Shown piece by piece: positions 21,701-33,700 of a stretch of 64,000 nt of DNA. Source of the stretch: Notospermus geniculatus (taxonomy: Eukaryota; Nemertea; Pilidiophora; Heteronemertea; Lineidae); the NCBI GenBank assembly GCA_002633025.1, contig NMRB01001045.1, forward strand, positions 1-64,000, in the 5' to 3' direction. How positions within the stretch are numbered: position 1 is the stretch's first letter; every line of letters begins with the position of its first letter. A program made the position numbers and the translations under genes. The notes beneath the pieces were generated by a model. That model was given only the letters and a program-made list of their open reading frames with translations. It ran no database searches and was not told the DNA's origin.

Positions 21701-24700
21701 TCTCGGGCATTAAAGGGAGACATCCGAAAGATATTGCCCGGCGGGCACTATTTGTTTTTGTTTTGATTAGCGTAGTGTCACCGTTGATTCGAGAGGTTAA
21801 GAAATCGCTCCGTTAACGGTAACACTAACGCTAACGTTATTTTTTTTTGTAATAAATGCAAATTATCAGGTGTAACAAATTTCAGGCAAAGGAAGTTATC
21901 GATAACAGGGTAGCCAAGCCTACATAAAACGCGGAACGGCACGGCGCTGGGATGGATTAGATCGATGATGAATTTTTGTCACAGCCCTCCTGCGTCAAGA
22001 TCAGACTCACCACCACGCCATCTGTAGGAATTATTAATAACTAATGAATTTAAATTGCGATATTTAATATTTTCATAGTTTTGATGTCTACACCAACTAT
22101 ATCATGACTAATTTTCACTTATATCTTCACAGCTAATCGAAATAATTACCTATATCTAAATTTGCCCTTATTCGCCCTTGATCTTGTGAAAGTTATGAAG
22201 TTTATGTGCGTACACTGTTTGGTGTACACCTTCTCTAATTCGAAAAGTTTAGTTTTGAATTTCAGCTGCGTGTGGTACATGTAAGTTACGAAACTGTTAA
22301 AATGTATAAGAAGTACGTTAAATACCTAAAGGAGGGTGTACACTAGGTTGCACCAAGTTGCAAGTTGCTGCAACGTGCAACTTGTTGCAGTCTACCTGTG
22401 ACGTTTACACATGGCAACATCCAGCGCGATCTAGTTGCAAAAGTTCGCAACAAGTTGCAGGAATTTTGGCGGGAATCCTTTGTTCGGCAGCCATTTTGGC
22501 TTTAATAGGAACCACATGATTTTTTGCTGTATTCTCATTGGCCAGCGACGTGCAACTTGTTGCAACTTCACCAGAAAATAGGATCTGGATCCTAATTTTG
22601 CAACAAGTTGCAGTAGTTAGTTGCAACAAGTTGCATGCCCGTTTACACATGCAACTTTTATGAAACTTTTTTGTCTCATCAGGTTTATACAACAAGTTGT
22701 ATGAAGCTGCATATGAAAAGTTGCATGGTGAGATTGAGTACCAACCGACCCAAACCCTTGGCGCGCCACAAGTGCGGCGGTAGCAGAGACTGGACTACAT
22801 TCTAAAGAAGTATTCCATTCTTTTATTTCCAGGCGATTGAGAGACTCAGTCTGATGGGATTGGCCAAGAGCTTACTAGTAGAAGGAAGAGAGCCGACTCA
22901 AAAGCTGTAGGCCAATTCACTGTGGGTTAAAATGACCGCGCCATGGGAACATCTGGCGAAAGCTTCACGGATGCACGCCACTGCAATGAGGAGGACGCTG
23001 TGCTACATGTAGCACCACACGGCGTCGCTGCGAGCGTTGTGACCGAAATTTCTTTTTTCTAACGCTATTTCAGTTTACTTCTGGTATGAAAATAACCCGT
23101 TTGTTTTGGTCACACGACAGTAAAACTAACATCTTGTAGTAGATGAAAATTTCTCTAATTTCATTGTTTTTTCCTTAAAATGACGAAATGTGATACCGAT
23201 AAATGCATACGTTTTGTCTCATTATTCCTGTAGAAAATGTACAGGTCATTTTCTCATGACGCAACGTCAACACCTAACATAGACTGGTACCCGATCCTAA
23301 CTATTTTACATCGGGCTTTTGCATATGTTAGGACCGGGCGTGCCTACCGCCTTTGTGCCTCTGATTGGTCGGTGCTGGCGCAGGTGGTAAGTATGTGAAC
23401 TATTATGTTGATAGCTTTTCTATTTTTAACATGGAAAACCCCCGGCGTGATTGGTAAATATCCTGGGTCAAAGGTCGGTCACCTTCTATCTGCATTCTGG
23501 TACGTCAGCCGTATTGAGAATTGAATAAATTTACATAATTTACATAAAATTTTCAAGTGACGTCACTGCCAGAATTCCTCCACAAATGGCGGCCAAGACT
23601 GGTCCTACCATTCAAAAGCGACACCATCGGTAGGACCAGGTACTAGTCCATGGTTGCCACAGCAATCACAACGACACATTTAATGACTTTTAATGCCTTT
23701 TTAATGCCACGTCTAGGTATAATTTAATGCCAATTCACAACATCTTCGGGCTTCATATTCATTCGTTTTACATGTGATTTTCAGCAGCGATAAATATCAG
23801 ACAAGTCAAACTACCTGTTCACGGATGCATGACTGCCCTGGGCCCGGTTTCACAAAGAATCTTAAGTCAGTTTTGTTGACTTAAGCCTCAATTTACCTGG
23901 CTTAGGCCTAAGTCTGCAGTTCTCAAAAAAACTTAAGCCAAAAAAGTGTCTTAAAGTTAAGACGGGTAGCTAGGAGGCTTAAGTCAGCTGGAGTTGACTT
24001 AAATATGGCTGCCCTCTTGAGAAACTTCCCACTTCGCGAATATTTTTGTGTGTATCTAGGCCTGGGTTCCCCCTTAGGAGTCTCAACGCACTTAATGACC
24101 CCACTTACGCTGAATTATTGACGTTGTGTGACGCATGCCGCGCCGCGTCATGATTCTTTCAGTCAGTGCGAGGATTTCGTGTTGGATGTCGCAGTGCACT
24201 GTTGCAGGCTTGATGGGCCTAGGCCTGCACACATCATGACCATGCATGCATGATGACGTTGATGTTCATCCACCCGAAGTCTCCCCGTCCAGAACTATGG
24301 CCAAAGTGGTAGGCAATGCATGAATGTGGCTTCGTTCAGGCCAAGGTGGGTGTTTGCTTTGAGAATCTGCCATTTTGAGTGTTTACACTGGTGACCATGG
24401 TGACCGGATCATGTGACTCGTCATGTGATTCGCTTTCTCACCTCCTTTTGGGAAAGAGTTCCATTTCTGCATGACTTAAGTCACAGGCTACTGACTTAGC
24501 TAAGTCAGACTTTAGTCGCTTTGTGAAATGGGCTTAAGTCAGTGTCTTAGCTTAGCCAAAAATAGTGACTTAAGCCTACTGACTTAAGATTCTTTGTGAA
24601 ACCGGGCCCTGCAGTGCAATCAATGCTCTGTCACCCATTGCTGAAATCACTAATTGGCTTGGTCTAAAAGTGATTAGGCCTAAGGGCCTAACAGCGCGCT

Positions 24701-27700
24701 TGAGCAATGCTGTTTTGACACAACACCTACCAGGCTATAGGCTAATTTAAGACCTTTTTTAATGCCTCTGTTTGCTTTGCAGTAAAAATAATGCCTTTTT
24801 AATGCCTTTAAAAAACACAGAATGGAGATAATGACTTTTAATGCTTTTTAATGCCCTGTGGCAACCATGTTAGTCTACACCTAAAATGACGTCAAGGTCA
24901 CATCGCTCGCAGCGCCGCCCTGTCGGGATAAACAAAAAGTCGCCCTCCTCATTGAGATTACACCTTTATAAATGAATACATGTAGTTTGTGTTGCGTACA
25001 ATGTATTAAGTTGATTGTAATAGTTATTTATTTATTAGAGTTCGAATCTGGTAGGAAGCAATGTCTTTCACCTTAGAAACACGATTTCTATTTCATATTG
25101 TTATTTATGTAGCGATGTACATGTACATGTAAATTGATGTCAAAAATTAGTTTATTATGTAGGCCTAGTAATGAATAACTGAAAATATATTCCGTATGAT
25201 ACCTGAAATACAATCTTCGCTTGTTCCTTATATTTTTCTTAATCCTTTGACACGAATTTATGGCTACAAGTTATACTTGGATGCACTGCCCGCAAGGCAA
25301 GGCAATTGCTCATTCATTGATTGATCCAAGGCGAAACATCCTCCCACAGCAGGGGTTTTTACCTCGCTCCTCTTCATCCGCTCACACAAACCCCTGCTGA
25401 AATACAACAGCCAGTGAATCTGATGTGGCTGTTTCATACTCCAGTTGCACTCCCTGTATTTTAAGGATGACTGGAGAAGTACCAATTTCGTGGTTTTACC
25501 CAGTTTGATTTTAAAGTTTTATCCTTTACAAATCACTTACATCTTTCCAAAATTGACTGAATTTTATCACAGAGGTTCTTCCTGTGTACATGTATAGGAA
25601 AGATTCTTATTATTTTTGATTGTTATTATGAGTCATAATTATTTAATATTGACACCCTGAAAATGCTGCATTCTGATTGGGCAATGGTTTTCTCACCGCC
25701 TCTGCTTGCCTGGGAGGCCCAATTTCAGCAGGGCTTTGTGTGGAGTGTATGAAGAGGAACGAGACCAAAGCCCTGCTGTGGGAGGATGAGGCGAAAGGAT
25801 TTAAAATGGGCAAAATACTAGGCCCGAAATTACCAGGAGGACCTGTTGACCAGGGAGCGAATTCTTCTGCTAAATGGTAAAGTCAGACATACTATTGTTC
25901 CAAACAAAAGGAAAATTTTACACTTGAGATGTTTTTTGCATACGGCGCCTGGTATGTTTCAAATCCCACAACCTTTTGCATCATGCGTAATTGATTACTG
26001 AAAGGGCGGACGACACACCCGAGCTAACCGGATCTATTTCGGGTTCAACAAAGGGTACATCAGGCGACATGTTGACAGTGTAGGCCTAGTATGGTGTCAT
26101 GCACTCAGGGGCGTTGGCCAGTAAAAACAAAAATGGCGGAAGGGTTAGGAACTTTGTGAGAATGGCATGTAAATTGGATTTTATCTGTCCTTTCGGAGTT
26201 TAAAAAGTGATTCACGTTATGCAGGTAAGTTGGAATATTATCCGTTTTAAGGGTATACCGAAGTGCCAAACTTGTAAATTTATGTCAAGAAGTGGTGTCT
26301 CCAAAAGCAGGCATGGAAATAGTTTTGATTAAGTTTGCACTGCACATCATATTCTATGAAGTACAGAGATCCCGAATATGCCCAAAGTACGAAGTCAGCA
26401 TGCACCACTTATGTAATATATAACAAATAGTATCGTATTTAGTCATTCATTATCAGTTGTCACACTACTAGGCCTACCATTCCCGTGAATCTGAACCCAG
26501 TGCCGGATCCAGGATCCAGGATTGACAGAAAGGGGTGTAGCTCGACGGAGGGGTGCGCACCCATTTGACAATATCTGATGCATTTCCCTGGCATCTCAGC
26601 AAAATACTCAGTGTCACATGGGGACGGTATCAGGAGGACACTTTCACTTCGGACATTTGCCCCCGGATTTTGCCCCCCCCCCCCCGACATTTAGCACTGT
26701 ATGACCTCTACATGTATGTCGTTTTCACTCCGAAGTTTTCCTCCTGAAACACCGCTTACCTATTCTTCACTATTCGGGATTTCTACAGCAGTAGTCTGCT
26801 TAATGGATTAGGCCTACTCCCTGTCTGGATGGCATCACCAGTATCCGGACACTCACCCCGCAGGCCCCTTCCGCCGTCATAGGATTTCTACCCCTAGGAC
26901 ACCCCCTGGACATTTACCCCCGTAGGACTTTTGCCCCACTAGGACATCTATCCCCAGACAGAAGTCCTATGGGGGGATGTGCAGGGGGATGTCCTGTGGG
27001 AGTAAATGTCCGGGGGCACAAATCTAGGGGAAAATGTCCTAGAATCGGCACCACCCCTACCCGTCCTGGGGAACGTTCACTGGTCATTTGCGTGATTCAG
27101 TCCATTATTGGAAGGTTTTCCGCTGAAAAATTACTAAAAGCCATAATATTCAAGGACTTCCTACCCCTATGACGTCTGCCCCCCTCCCCCGACATCTATC
27201 TCCCCCCCCCCGGACATTTTACCCCATAGGACTTCGGCCCCACCAGGACATCTAGCCCCAGACAGAAAGACTATGGGGAATGTCCGAGTGGCAGAATGAT
27301 GTTCGGGGGGGGGGGNTGCACAAAAGTGGGCCATTGTTTTATCATATATTACATAAGTGGTGCATGCTGACTTCGTACTTTGGGCATATTCAGGATCTCT
27401 GTACTTCATAGAATATGATGTGCAGTGCAAACTTAATCAAAACTATTTCCATGCCTGCTTTTGGAGACACCACTTCTTAACATAAATTTACAAGTTTGGC
27501 ACTTTGGTATACCCTTAACATATCATGGTTATTTTTTGTGTTTTCTGTTGTTAGGGAGTGTTGAGGGCTACTTTTCGCTGGTGCTTGGTCATGGTCTCCA
27601 TCGCCATGTAATCCCACGCTGAATGACGGCTTTGATTCCAGGGGGACTTTGATCCCTGTCACAGTCAATAGCTGCCTGTAGTTGGATCTGCATGTACATT

Positions 27701-30700
27701 GTATAGGCCTAGGCTTGACCCCATTGTCTATGTATGCCTACAGCATTGTAGGCTACTTGTACTGACCTGCGGCGCACTCGCCATCCTTCCATCTGACCTG
27801 ACGCCCATCTAGCCTGGTTTGAATCCATCACATTTCCCACTTCTGAGGAACTTAGAGCCTCCGCCAATCATCGGTGTGCGAAGGCTAATGGACGTGCCAA
27901 CCGAAATCCGTGTTACAAATGTGTGCGGGAAGAGAAGAGAAAGTGCCGAACGGCGATTTAGGCCTATTTCACGAGTTCTGATTGGTTCGCAGGTGGGGGT
28001 CAAGTAGGCCTAGGGGTCAGATTCATTTATAATTTATGCATTAACGGAAAGGATGACATGATTGGGACAAGGCTAAAGACGCAGTCGATGGCCTTGTTTG
28101 GACAAGATGCATGAAGGACCTGGACGTTTGAACTTCATCTACCTGCCGCGTTGTGGCGCGGCAGATATTTTTTTATTCAGCCAAAGCCATGGGGTAATGC
28201 AAACATGTCAGCTTTAAAGCGAATCGATAGCGGATTTTGTTTACATTTGGCTGGTGTTTTGTAAACACAAAATTCAGCCAATCAAAATGCACGAAAATTT
28301 CTTTGTTGACATTCTGGAGAAGTTTGTTTACAGTTGTTCCTGAAAATTCGTCCCCTTTCAAATTCTATTTGTAAATCAAATTTTTTCGCTTTCGATTCGC
28401 TTTAACCGTACATGACTTCGAAGCAATGTTTAACAGAACAATAGGGAGGTTTCGCAAATCTGAAGAAATACGAAGTACGAAATTCAACTTCATTTCCAGG
28501 ACCTAATGTATTTCTGGAGATGGTTGCTACCACAAATGTCCCTGCCGCCAGTGCGTCTTTTAGCATATCATGTAAGACCGAGAGAGTTATGGTGCATCTT
28601 GATTTTTTAAATTTCCACTTCGTGTTGAGACGAAAGATAAATTTTAAAGTTTAATATACACCGTAACTGTATTGGTCTGACGTCGTATGCTAAAAGACGC
28701 TCTTGCAGCAGGCGATATTTGTGGTACCATCTCCTGAAATAAATTACGTCATGGAAATGAAGTCCAATTTCGTATTTCGTACTTCGTGTTTCGTCAGATT
28801 TGCGAAACCTCACTATTGAAGCCCCTGCGTAGTGACGTTCACGCTCAGCCGCGTTCTGAACAGGCGAGCACTGCCATTCGACACGGCCAGTTTTAAGCAC
28901 ACTGACGTACGTACAACTAATTTCCTCAAATGTTTCTCGGTGGTGTGGCGTGCCAACTAGACATGTAGGCCTATAGAATGGCAAAAGCCCTTCCCAACAA
29001 CGTCAATCCAGCCAATTCGAAAGTATTTTTGCTCGATTTTTGAAAAAAATGTCTCTAATGCTATGTTCACACTATCACGAATCACGCCACGATTGAAATC
29101 GTGGTCTTAATCGTGGAGTAATCGTGGTGGTCCTATCAGGTTTTATCAGATCTTGAGGTCAGCCGTGGCAATCGTGTTGATCGTAGGAAAGTTTTGGCCG
29201 GTTTAAAAATTTTCTACGATCAACGCGATTAATTGTTAATCGTGACCATCGCATCAGATCGTATTAAATCTTAACAAAACGCGACAGATCGCATAATCGT
29301 GCTTCCGAATCGTGGTGATCGGGATCAACCGTGGACTAGACGAACAGCACCAGCTAGGCGGTCTTGAACCAAATTCATGTTTCGGTTTATGGCTGCTGTG
29401 TTCACATTATCACGAATCATCTTAAAGGGACTCTAGAGGGAACTCACGGATACCACGGATATTCGTCAGTTCAATATCTCAATCATAGGTGGCAGGTCGC
29501 AATAATAGTTTATCAATTTGTCGATAGATGGCGCGAATATGAAAGTATAAGTACGCATGCGCAGATCAAGACAGAATCGCGGGAAATTCTATAAATAGCC
29601 ACGTCAGCCATGGAATTCCGAGCGTTAAAAATAGACAAGTTGAGGAGCTCAGAAAAGGTCAATCCCAGCAAATCTCTTAACATTACATAATCAATTGGGA
29701 AGTGTGCCAGTGCTGGCGATTTAGCGATAATTAGGAATTGAACCTGGTCACTGCATGGTTGAATGGCAAGGTTGATGTAATTGGACCTTTGTGGTGTTTT
29801 TTATGTGTGTCTGAACGGAGTGAGGGTATTCATGTCTACCATGTCTGAGAATACTTGTGTGTAGTTGAATCCCCTTCACCACCACATGAAGACCACATGC
29901 AGACCTGATGAAGACCTAGTAGGGGTCGAAAGCTAGTCTCAATAACACCAAGTTGATCATGAAAAAGGTGTTTTCGAATTTCTTCATTTTTATATCATTG
30001 CTGATCAACACGGCACCCATCAATACGTTATATCGGTGCAAATGATACCGTTCTATGTTGCCCAAATTCCCGCCAATAATACCCCTCCAAAAGCGATGTC
30101 CCAAATTCAGCCCTGCTGTCAAGAAAACGAAGAAAACAAAGAGTCCATGAAAAACAAAGCTTTATCGTCAAGTTTTCCCCGAGAACTCGGTTAAGGGGGA
30201 GCCAACGTTTGCAATTTTTGAAACGTGGCCAGGCGTTGTAAATAAAAGATGTCAAAATACCATAAAAGTACAAGATATATGACGGAAATGAAGGCACCTG
30301 CGGGGTCTATAAGTCAAAAGGAATTGAATGAGATGTATCTTGGAACGCACTAATTAGCTAATGAGTTGAAACAAAAGACTAGTTGTCGGAACACTTTCCC
30401 AAGAAATGGCACACTCTGAAGATCAAACAACATGCGTATCGTAAAGTTCGTCGTTTTTTCTACCCAGTCCACCCCTTTCGGTAGCATTATTTTCAACAGA
30501 CATAGAGTACTCCACAAGTGAACTGCATGCATGCTCCCAATTTTCCAAAAACAGGGCGGCCATATTGGATATGGATTTTACTTCCTGGTTCTCTTCTAAT
30601 GTACTGAGCGTGTATGCTGTCTATGAAATGCTGGTCAAGACATCCTTGCCACCCCAGGTTCTATGGGTTTGTGGCATTGCTGCCACTACCTGAATGTGTC

Positions 30701-33700
30701 ATTTACATGCTTCTTCTCTGAGAAAATTGTACCTGTTTTTCGTGTTTGGCGAATTTCTTTGTTTTGGATTACATAATATAATTAACTTGTAATTCTTGGG
30801 ATTTTGCTCATTTCCTGTGTCTATAAAACACAGTGATCACAATGGACCCAAACAAAAGTCAAGTGGGGGTGTCTTTACTGCTTTTCTCAGAGGGGCCTGG
30901 ATTGAAGCACTATGAAAATTCACAATGATGGCTCGCCCTTAATGAAGTGTACAGTATGATTCGACGGGCGCTACATTAATATACACATCTTCAAATGCAC
31001 AAATCTGACTGAGCTTTTTATATTTCCATTTCCATTAGTCCATTTCTCTCAAGACAAACCCCTGGATTTTACATGCCTGTATGATCTATTTGGCACTCAG
31101 AATTTCATGTTCGTTAGACTTTCCCTATGCTCGAAGCATTGAGAATACAGAATACAGATTTGTTTATTGTCGGACTAGATAAAAGTACAACATTAGCTGA
31201 TAAAGCTATTACACAGACATAGGGAAAAAGTCAACACCGACATAGAAAAGTCAACTTCAGCTTTCCTTTGGCTCAGGTTCCACCTCAACATGTCCCAACT
31301 GTGCAAACCACTGTGTACAATAAACCTCTGCTCTGAGTACTCTGAGGTATGTAATAGGATAATTATTCTAAATCTTATGGCAAATATTATTCTAATTCTA
31401 ATTGCATAATAGCAAAAATAGATAAAGACCAAAAATATACCACTCTGAAACAGCCCAGCCCAGTGGTTTTAGTTATTTTTTTAAATAATAGATGGCGCAT
31501 GCTCAAAAAAGTTGCAAAAATCTAAAATCTTTTGGCACCAAAATATAGGCAGGGGACAAGGAATATTTATCACAACTTTGTTTGCAAATCCATGCATTCC
31601 CTAATGAGTAATTAGCAATTAAATGGTCCTGCGCCACCTATATTTAAAAAAATGAACTCAACGTGCTGGTCCATGCCAGTCTGAGGTATAGTCATCTATT
31701 TAAAGATTGATATCTCTGAAACTAGTAGATGGATTTGATTGAATTTTATACTGCTTGTAGCCAGTGTCTAATTCTTTGACTTGGTACAGTAACTTTCAGA
31801 TCTTTCAAGTTTTTAGGGAGACAGCTGCCAATTTTACGCTTTTCAACGTTAGAGTGGTACATTTTTGGTCTTTATCTATTTTTGATAATAGTAGTTTGTT
31901 CCGCCAGACCGTGGAGCTTTTCCATGAGGTGTATCTATTTTTAACGCTCGGAATTCCATGGCTGACGTGACATCATCATGGGTTCCCAGAGCTATTTATA
32001 GTATTTCCCGCGATTCTGCCCTGGACGTGCTTGACCAGTGGCGCCGGCTGGTTGAAGATAAATGGCACTCATAGTAGCCTGATAGCCGGTTCCCTCTAGA
32101 GTCCCTTTAAAAAAGAAATAACCAAGTTGACTTTTGGACCTTTTTAAAAATTGCCTGTTACATAAGAAAGGGTAAATGTGGGGGCGCCAAATACATGAGA
32201 GTCATAAATCGCTTTCAGTTCTCTTGTTTTATATCAGGGATATGTGAAAAACACCATGTCTGTTTATTTATTTGGAAAACACCATGTCTGTTTATTTATT
32301 TGGAAGACTGTTCATGGCGACGATGTCCAAGGAACTATTATCTCTTTTTACAGGCAAGAAGGGCGGGCGTCGCAAGAGAGAAGTCCGTGGTAAGCATCAC
32401 ATTCTGTAGACGAACGAATTCTCAGAACTGATGTGTTTTATATTGACCTTGACATCTGACCTTCAAGGTCACAATCAGGACGACGTCCTCAATAACCTAG
32501 GTGTAATGTTGGTTCGATAACGCCAGGTAGGCCTATACTTCTGTTATCGTCATGAACATGTTTCTCGGGACTGTTTAAGCTTGACCTTAACCTCCTGTCT
32601 TCATGGACATTGCAAAAATTGAAAGATCATCCTCAACAGTGCTCGGTTTCAGGTCACTAGCTAGTTTTTTTGACAAAATTATTGACCATTTCAATACTAC
32701 AGCTATGTTTTAACCTTGACCTTGACCTCTGACCTTCAATATCATTGCATAAAGAAGAAGCGTCCTGCTGGGTTATCGAGGTGTATGATTTGGATTTATG
32801 ATGCTCACTGGACTTCTGTTAAAATTATTAGGACAGCCAAATTAGGTCGGTTTGAACTTGACCTTGACCTCAAACTATCAAGGTCATTACAAAATCTGAA
32901 AGAACATAAGTAACAAGGGAAGGACATCGGAGCGATGTCAATGGTTTCCGTTGAGCAGTTCATTAATCTAGAGCTAGTTAACTGTGACCTTGACCTCTGA
33001 CCTTGAGAATTATTGCATAACTGGAACAAGGATCCTTGATTAAACCTATAGGAGATGGTTAATACAGGCTTCTAATTAGTTTTCCCCTGAAACCTGAGCA
33101 AATTTACATTTTAGAACTGTGTGACCTTGACATTGACCTCTCACCGATCTTGTTCGGAAAGCATAATTATTGTAACAATAGGGGTCATTATTATCACCGA
33201 GGTGGGAGTGCAGGGAAACAAAATATGAAGCTAACTTTACAGAGAAGAATCGTGTAACGTGAAATCCATATCCACAACTTTTTTCTCCACAGATGAAATG
33301 GACAGGGAGGTCAGAGAATGTAAGTATCATCATATCCTAATCCAGATAACAGGATTTTTCAATAGTCTTACTACTTCTTCAAGCGTTGTATGAACTTCAC
33401 TCAACAGGATACATGGCACACGGTTGGGCGATTTTTGACATAAAGTAATTTGTTGTAGATTGGGATATCCAATGGATGTCCACAGGTTTGGCATGTCAAG
33501 CTCATTCTGTTTGTAGTCATTACGACCCTGGGGGAGTGGGACCATTATACAAGTAAAAGCTATACATGTACTGTACTATGTATTTATTTACACAGTATTT
33601 CCATTGTAACAGTTGCAGACATATTCTTATACAATATGAGCTGTCAGCGAGTTGACCAATAGGTGTCACTACGGCCCAATTCAATGCATATAGCTGACCC

